The notes beneath the pieces were generated by a model that saw nothing but the letters and a program-made list of their open reading frames with translations, did not search any database and was not told where the DNA came from. Positions 57,484 to 64,000 of a DNA stretch of 64,000 bases are shown one piece after another; the stretch's first letter is position 1, and the number at the start of each line of letters is the position of its first letter. A program made the translations under genes and the position numbers. The DNA comes from Mesodorylaimus sp. YZB2_4 (lineage: Eukaryota > Nematoda > Enoplea > Dorylaimida > Dorylaimidae), in the NCBI GenBank assembly GCA_030248295.1, contig JASANH010000472.1, positions 62,001 to 126,000 of the forward strand. The letters run 5' to 3'.

Positions 57484-58656
57484 GTGAGTAAAGTACAGAG
57501 TGGACGAGTGCTAGTCTCTGTGACCAATAGTGGATTGGCTCCGATGGTGATCCGGGAAGGTCAGAGGCTAGGTACGATTGAACAGTCGTTCGAGCTGTTG
57601 GAAGCGGCCGGTAAGCCGTCGGCCCCAGATAGGGGTAGTGCATTTGATATCATCAAACTAAGGTTTTCTAACCGCAATCTGACCGCTGGTCAGGCACAGG
57701 AAATGAGGAGATTTCCGGCGGGATGGGCCAGGAAAGGCATTTTTGCGACCTCTGATGCGGAGCTGACGCCAGTCAGGTCTCCAGTCACAAATGTGATCAA
57801 GACTGGCAAGACTCCGCCAGTACATCTTCCTCCAAGGCGGTTACCATTCTATCAGAGGCCAATTGTGAGACAGTTGATGGACAAAATGCTTGGGGCGAGC
57901 CAGATTGAGGAATCTAATAGCCCATATTCGTCACCAATAGTGTTGGCTAAGAAAAAAGGCGGTGAGATGAGGTTCTGTGTCGACTACAGGAAACTGAATA
58001 GTCACACAGTGAGTGATGAGTATCCTCTGCCCAGGTTAGACGATATTCTGGACTCTTTGCATGGTGCAAAGTGGTTTTCTATGCTTGATTTGATGAACGC
58101 ATTTCACCAGATTAGATTGTCACAGGAGGATAGTGAGAAGACGGCATTTACAGTACCTAGTGGGCATTACCAGTTCAAGGTGCTCCCGTTCGGCCTGAGG
58201 AATTCGGCCAATACCTTCCAGAAGTTGATGCACTGCTTGTTTGCGGGAATGCAATGGGAAAAATGTTTAGTGTACATGGTTGATATTATGGTCTTTGGTG
58301 CGACCTTTGAGGAGCATCAGGCTCGGTTGAATGAGGTTTTTGCACGCTTGCACAATGCAGGATTGAAACTGAAGCTGTCGAAATGCATTTTCATGCAAAG
58401 CGAGATTTCGTTTTTGGGTCGTCAGTTCAGCAGTGAAGGCTTGGAACCGGAGGAAGCAAAGATTGCAGCAGTGAAAAATATGCAGCAGCCACAGGATGCA
58501 TATGGGGTTCGGCGGTTCCTTGTCATGGTTTCGTTCTATCGAAGATTCATCAAGGACTGCTCTAGGATTGCCCGACCTTTGTTTGAGTTGACCGAGGATA
58601 AGGTCAAGTTTGTATGGACGAAGCATCAAGCAGGCTTTCGAGTTATTAAAGCGTAA
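57484..58656 (+). pseudogene. Gypsy reverse transcriptase
   Basis: Conserved blocks in order: SPIVLAKKKGGEMRFCVDYR, PLPRLDDILDSLHGAKWFS, LDLMNAFHQIRL, KVLPFGLRNSANTFQKLM, then the active-site box reading YMVD (58273-58284) where Y-x-DD is expected, then LKLSKCIFMQSEISFLG. The first aspartate of the pair is replaced by valine. The frame shifts near 58.63 kb into the next block. Confidence 0.88.
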
Positions 58657-60149
58657 ACTGTGCTCGTACCCAGTTCTGAGGTTACCAGATTTTTCGAACC
58701 CATTCGTTATCTATACGGATGCGAGTCGCACAGGATTAGGTGCGATCTTATCGCAGGAGGCCGAAGATGAAACAACACCCAGTGGCTTATGCGAGTCGGG
58801 TTTTGACCTCTGCGGAGAGTCGGTACGCAGTCGCGGAGCTCGAGGGTTTAGCCGTGTACTGGGCCGTAAAATGCTTTCGCCCATACGTCTATGCTAAACG
58901 GTTTACAGTGATCACTGATCATCTACCGCTGGTCTACATGTTTAAGAATAACATACAAGAAGGCCGTTTCGCGCGCTGGATAGCAGCGCTGAGTGGCGCA
59001 GAGTTTGATATCTTGTATAGGCCAGGTAGAAACCATGGAAATGTGGATATGTTATCGCGGGTACACATGACGCCGAAGGTACAGAAGGAAGTAGAGGTGG
59101 CAATAGCGGAAGCGGACATAGCGCAGTGGGAGGAACGGGTCAAGTGGAATGAGTTCGCCGCAGAGCAGAGAACAGACCCATTGTTGCATCAGCGCATAAG
59201 TTTCGTCGAGCATGGGATCTTTCCTCCGAATGACGCATTGGCTAAGCAGTTTTTCCTGGAGGAACCTCGTTTTGCCATTCGCGATGGCGTGTTAGTGCAC
59301 ATTACCAAGTGGGGTAAGACGGCAGACCCGACCGTGCAGGCCGTGGTTCCTAGGCACCTGCGGTTGGAGATCCTGCAGCAATGTCATGGAGACGTCTTTG
59401 CTGCTCATTTCGGTATAGCCAAGACATTTGCGAAGTTGTCCGCTCGGTACTACTGGGATGGTTACTACAAGGATACTGAACACTTCGTGAAAAGGTGCGC
59501 CTCGTGCGCTAGGTTCAAGGAGGCTCATAAGAAAGGAAAAGCACCCTTGCAACCTCTCCCGTTTGCGGGTCCCTGGGAGCGAGTTGGGGTCGACTTGCTA
59601 GGACCCTTACCGGTCACGCCTAGGCGGAATCAGTACATCGTAGTGTTCACAGATTATTTCTCTCGGTGGGTGGAGGCGGTGCCCTTACCGAATTCGGAAG
59701 CCCCTACTGTCGCGAATGCATTTTTGCGTGAGGTCATCTGTCGTCATGGAGCGTGTGATCAGCTGCTCAGCGACAAAGGACCACAGTTTTTGTCGGAGGT
59801 CATGAAAGAGGTGTGCAAAGGCTACCATATAAAGAAAACTACCACTTCGGGTTATCACCCTCAGTGCAATGGTCTGACTGAGCGGTGTAATAAGATTATT
59901 GGAACATTGTTAGCCATCTATGTCAACGAAAGACAACAGGATTGGGATGAAGGTTTGCCGTTCATCTTGTTCGCGTACCGGCCGTCTCTCCAAACGACCA
60001 CTGGATATTCACCGTACACTGTTCTGTATGGCAGGGAGCCTAAACTGCCTGGTGAGTTGAGAGTTAATCCTCCGGATACTCGGAATCACTCTCAGTACGT
60101 GGCGAACATGATCGATAGGCTAAGTATCATGAAGAGATTAATTTATTAG
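58640..60149 (+). pseudogene. Gypsy RNase H and integrase
   Basis: RNase H starts at FVIYTDASRTGLGAILSQEA, changes frame near 58.77 kb, and continues VAYASRVLTSAESRYAVAEL and FTVITDHLPLVYMF. The integrase H-H-C-C zinc domain follows (HGDVFAAHFGIAKTF, KRCASCARFKE), then the core with all three acidic residues: GVDLLGPLP, LLSDKGPQFL and GLTERCNKIIG. It ends at a stop at 60147-60149; homology resumes just after it in another frame. Confidence 0.88.
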
Positions 60150-60244
60150 AACCTGCGGGAAATGCAGCATAGGCAGAAAGAAAATTTTGATAGGACAGCT
60201 GCTATGCCTAAATTTGAAGTCAATCATCTGGTGTGGTTGAGGCT

Positions 60245-61124
60245 GGAAAGGAGGTCCCGTGACGTTTCCCCCATTTGGTCGATTCCCCCACTGAGACGAT
60301 TCCCCCAACTGTGTCGTTTCCCCAATCGACTCCCTGAGACATGTGACGTTTCCCCTACTGTGCCGCTTCCCCCACCGTGTCGTTTCCCCGCCATAATTTT
60401 TCGCCTGATGTGCAGACACAATTTGGGTTGCAACAGGCAGTACGAGTGTGATAGGCTTGTAGAATGTGGGCAGTGTAAAGTAAAATTTCGGTGCTGCAGC
60501 TCATGTGCAAGGTATTCAGGCTACGAACTTTTTGAACTCCTTCAAGTATTTCAGGAAGGATATTTGACTCGCTGCCAATACGAGTGCATGTAAGACCAGG
60601 CCAGTTTTCTCTGCTATTCAAGACAGGATTCAAATTGCAAATGTTTGTAAAAAACCGATCTGAGGGGTGAATCAGTTCCCGATCCGATCCGACTGCTGGA
60701 TCGGCATGATTGGCAACTGAAATTTTTTGCTCTGTATCCGCATTCTATGATGATAAAATCCCGTTTTCCCTCTGAGATTAGCATTCAATCCCCAATCACT
60801 TTATGCTCTGCTTATCTCTCACCTGTGTCCTTTGGAGTTGACTGACACAGAGTGACAGCGAGGAAACATAGCAGGTTGGCGAGGACACAGTGCCAAGTAC
60901 GTCATCCCCATCGCAATCGAATGATGAAACAACAAAATCGTGAACTATTTGAGGCATATTTCATATCTTCTTGGAGTAGTGATGGCGATTTGTGCATGAG
61001 TGCTTTTTTCTTAGACGGATGCTCAAAATTTTTAAAAGCCGCAGTTTTCCCGAAACTGATGGTGGGGGAAAAGACACGGTGGGAAACCGTCACAGTGGGG
61101 GAATCGTCTCACAATCGGAAAGGA
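60245..61124. mobile_element. MITE nested in the Gypsy pol gene
   Basis: The element at 60253-61116 is flanked by the perfect octamer GGAAAGGA (60245-60252, 61117-61124). Its ends, GGTCCCGTGACGTTTCCCCC and (reverse) GATTGTGAGACGATTCCCCC, are imperfect inverted repeats. Near the left end a roughly 17-base motif resembling GTGTCGTTTCCCCCAC is repeated about seven times; a few inverse units lie near the right end. It contains a family A segment (about 60657-60915) and one end of the mariner-type MITE motif (about 60.51 kb). No transposase. Eight-base duplications suggest hAT-type transposition. Confidence 0.82.
60657..60915. mobile_element. hAT-like MITE family A, partial copy 4
   Basis: GTTCCCGATCCGATCCGACT and GGCAACTGAAATTTTTTGC match copy 2; TGTGTCCTTTGGAGT matches copies 1 and 3. 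Both termini are degraded. It sits inside the 60253-61116 MITE. Confidence 0.6.
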
Positions 61125-61909
61125 AAGGGGTTTGCGCGAAGTTCAAACCGAGGTGGGGCGGCCCATACCTCGTGGTAGCCATACCCACGCTAATCAACCT
61201 TGTCATTGGATTGCGGAACGATCCCACAGCGCAGAGACTCCTCGCGCACACGAATCGTGTGAAGCCATGCTTTGTACCTTGGCAATTACCTCCAGGTTTT
61301 GGAGAGGATGAGGATGACGATGAGGACATCGGAGGTCGCCCAGGGGGAGCGCAGGCTGATGCAGTACCTAGAGCCCTGGAAACAGCGCAAGAAATTCGTA
61401 ATGTTCAGGAGGCGCCAGTTGAGCCAGTGCCGGAGGGGGTTAGGAGTCCAGAGAGACCAGCGCAAGACCCGGACCTACAACACCCGGTCAGACAGCAAAT
61501 AGCAGGGGGGAAGTACAACGTTCAGTGGGTAGCCCCGCCAGAAGAAATGTGAGCTTGGGGGGGGGGGGGGCAAGTATAGCGTCCAGAGGGTTCAAGGGAC
61601 GTCGAGACTGGGGACGTGGGTGGCGAAGATCAGGCCACAACGCCCAGTATTCCTTCTTCTAGCTCGCCAGGACCGTCAACGACTCCGAGGCCGACCGTAC
61701 CAGCGGTACCGATGACGAGTGGAGGAGCCCAAGTGCCCTCAACAACCACAGCCACGCGGGCGCAGATAACATCCACGGGTGGTCAAGGTCGGTCGGGTCG
61801 AGTCAAGGCGAGCGCTCAAGCAGTGGTGCGGGGACAGGAGGGCGGCAAATACGGATTGCGGGCCAATGTCCAGCCACCAGCTCGCTATGAAGTGGAGCCG
61901 AAGAAATGA
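61125..61909 (+). pseudogene. Gypsy pol C-terminal region
   Basis: Past the MITE the frame continues with FKPRWGGPYLVVAIPTLINL, KPCFVPWQLPPGF and an acidic stretch, homologous to 35.69-35.88 kb. A run of 14 G (61557-61570) separates it from a Pro/Ser/Thr-rich tail in another frame (61616-61909). Confidence 0.78.
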
Positions 61910-62447
61910 ATTGGAGGTGGGATGTTTTGGGCGTGAAACACGCCATGCGTTGTACATACATATTTCTGCTTGTGACTGGTCTGGTCTGGTCTGAATAGGC
62001 TGAGTGCCATTGGTGTAGCGCGTGTGATAGGGCTGGATTGCATGGGATGAATTAGGTAAGAATTAGGAGTGTGCGCAGGTGATCGGGGTCGATCTCTTAT
62101 TGTGCCCCCGCCGAGTTGTAGAGAGGTTGTGTTCTTCTTGTGATTTGAATGTGGCGCCATTATTGTCCTGCGTATCAATGTTGTATGCTAGTGGGCCGCT
62201 TGTGCGTCAGGATGAGCGAGTGTGGATGGAGTTAAAGAGTGGAAGGCGGTTGCCACGCTCTAGAGGGTGAATCGTGCAGCCGGCGTGAGCAGTCGGGTCT
62301 TATTTTGAAACGAGAATTAAAAAGAATCTGCACGATGTCGGTACCACTCTTTTTTGGTAAGTCTGATTAGGCCTCGCCTAGGTTGAGTCCCCATACTCGG
62401 TCTAGGACGTACAGGAGCTGGGAGCCCATCCTTAGAGAGGGAAAGTC
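61910..62447. other. Gypsy 3' flank, possible LTR
   Basis: A purine-rich GAATTGGAGGTGGGA precedes TGTTTTGGGCG, which would fit a polypurine tract and LTR start, but no second copy was found 5' of the element to prove it. Confidence 0.3.
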
Positions 62448-62860
62448 GTTACAGATAAAAACCACTGGCAGCGTCCAGTATGGAGAATACTGTCGATCCT
62501 TTCAGCGTGTCAAGCACATCACGTATGTTCGGCAGTGGATAACGTTACATGCCTTGAGCAATTTGTTTGTTGAGCTCACGATAATCGATACAGAATCTGG
62601 TAGTACCGTCTTTCTTCCGAACCATGACAAGGACTAGCATAGCCGCCGGGACGGCTCGATTTTATCCAATTCAAGGTACGCTTCCAAGAATTCTTTCAAG
62701 ACTGGGATCGTTGGTGGAGCCTCTCGTCTATGTGGTTGCTTTGCTGGTGGATGATCGCCAGTATTGATTCGGTGTTGAACTAGATTGGTCGTGGCCCAGT
62801 GTGCATCATGGAAAGCGAACACATCAGAGTTGGCCTCGATCGTTTTACGTAGCCGAATCG
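62448..62860 (-). pseudogene. Fragment of a second Gypsy family, protease-RT junction
   Basis: On the minus strand: DVFAFHDAHWATTNLVQHRI, then NTGDHPPAKQPHRREAPPT. After a frame change come VLVMVRKKDGTTRFCIDYRE, and after a stop YPLPNIRDVLDTLKG and FSILDAASGFY. These are the linker and first reverse-transcriptase blocks of a Gypsy element in the opposite orientation to, and different from, the 54.6-61.9 kb one. Confidence 0.82.
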
Positions 62861-62864
62861 AATC

Positions 62865-64000
62865 CTACGGCAAAAATTTGGGCAGAATGCTTCTTTTGGG
62901 TGTCAGGCACAGGGCTAGGCACTGGCTGCTTGACCATTGCATATACTTTGGAATCCGATATCGGTGTTGGGCGCCTTCGTTAGAAGCAAGAACACTGTTG
63001 AATAAGATGGCAGGTTTATGACTTACGGCTTGGTAGACGAATGGATCAGCTGCAAGTATGGGCAAGGGGGTGGGGGTTAATCCCCTGTTGGGCCGGCCAG
63101 GACACTGAACCCTTCCTATTAACCCCTTCCCCCCCCCCCCCCCCCCCCCCACCTCAGGTCCAGCAGGAAGAAAGAAAAGGAAGCAAGCAAAAGCGATCAA
63201 ATTGTATCTGGGCTGGACCAAGACCTGACCTGACTGAACAAGCCCTGGCCTCGTAACTTCATCTGGCCCCAAAGCACAGGCCGATTGTCCAGCCAGCATA
63301 GCCTACAGTACTGTATGTAAACAGTCATACAACTCACTTACTCGACTCGACCCGAACCCTGGCCTGACCTGTCTCACACGCGTTCAGATCAGGCTTAGAT
63401 GATTTGAACAGATCTGATTTCTACCCCCCCTCCCCAACGGGAGTCGATGGATGCGATAGGCTGCGAGACCGGCATAGGGAACCAATGTAACACCTTGTGT
63501 CTCACACCAAGTAGATGGATCAACGCAGCTTACTCCGAACGGTACGTGGCACATAAATCAGACTAACTAAGATACCGGCATCAGGTTACCAGTGCAGCTA
63601 AAACAACAGCAGGTAAGGAACCAGTCAGCACGACTTATACCCGATATTGACTTGGGCCTGATAGGGCAAAGGTACCGAGAATACACCAGACACAGGTATC
63701 TGTGCTAACTGCATTTTGATTCGTACCTACAATGGCGGAGTCTGACCACATATATTCTAAATATTGGTTTGGACACTGAGCACTATGTTCACTCATATAA
63801 ACTGATAAAATTAATACAAAATTGATACACGCTCCCCGCAGCTTTCTGTTTCCTAGTATACATGATAAAGCGTAACAACGATTAATCCCAACTATTCCAA
63901 AGACGTCTCAAAGCATGCAAATGACGCTGAGTCTCAGGCCATCCATCCATCCTCCTGATAAGACTCTGCCCAAAATAAAAACGTGCAGCCCAATGACGAC
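62865..64000. other. Non-coding stretch
   Basis: No gene recognised. It contains the longest homopolymer of the window, 22 C at 63129-63150. Confidence 0.4.

Larger units (their letters stand above)
54576..61909 (+). mobile_element. Ty3/Gypsy LTR retrotransposon, degenerate and interrupted
   Basis: The order gag, CCHC knuckle, protease, reverse transcriptase, RNase H, integrase is that of Ty3/Gypsy. The coding region is broken by frame changes near 57.13, 58.63 and 58.77 kb, by a stop in the zinc knuckle, and by an 864-base MITE at 60253-61116. No LTR pair was confirmed. This copy cannot be autonomous. Confidence 0.92.

Noticed and set aside
1..64000. CRISPR arrays, bacterial operons, rRNA
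   Set aside because: None seen; spliced genes and LTR/LINE/MITE content show a eukaryotic nuclear sequence.

Overview
This is a piece of an animal nuclear genome, sparse in host genes and dense in mobile elements. Evidence for an animal: a golgin GCC1 gene, an SL1 subunit gene, secreted C-type-lectin/PAN proteins and a BEL/Pao retrotransposon (a metazoan-restricted superfamily). Many introns are only about 47-100 bases long and end in short T-rich acceptors (TTTCAG, TTTTTAG, TTTTAG). That suits a nematode or another ecdysozoan-like invertebrate; the phylum is inference.

Layout. 1.4-6.9 kb (-): a broken BEL/Pao element, preceded by a reverse SINE. 8.0-9.9 kb: a TTAA-flanked inverted-repeat transposon. 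11.4-12.4 kb (-): a LINE reverse-transcriptase tail. 12.4-13.1 kb (-): a dead lectin/PAN gene. 17.3-21.0 kb (+): a four-exon gene for an unrecognised 484-residue protein, with repeats in its large third intron. 24.2-25.3 kb (+): a probable TAF1A. 25.7-27.0 kb: nested inverted-repeat transposons. 29.5-32.6 kb (+): a complete nine-exon GCC1. 33-36.7 kb: a LINE endonuclease fragment, an LTR-like promoter block and a Gypsy integrase fragment. 40.0-41.2 kb (-): an intact lectin/PAN gene. 42.5-43.8 kb: a mariner relic and a hAT-like MITE. 44.2-46.9 kb (+): a lectin/PAN pseudogene. 48.8-50.7 kb (+): its intact tandem sister. 54.6-61.9 kb (+): a decayed Gypsy element split by a MITE. 62.4-62.9 kb (-): a fragment of a second Gypsy family.

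Four apparently intact host loci serve general cell biology (GCC1 at the trans-Golgi, TAF1A in RNA polymerase I initiation) and secretion (two lectin/PAN proteins); the fifth, the 484-residue protein, has no assigned role. The most distinctive content is the four-locus lectin/PAN family with a fixed exon plan, and the set of small DNA transposons whose termini and target-site duplications can be read directly. One TTAA MITE landed exactly in the splice acceptor of the lectin pseudogene. Both long retrotransposons are frameshifted and carry substitutions in the reverse-transcriptase YxDD box.
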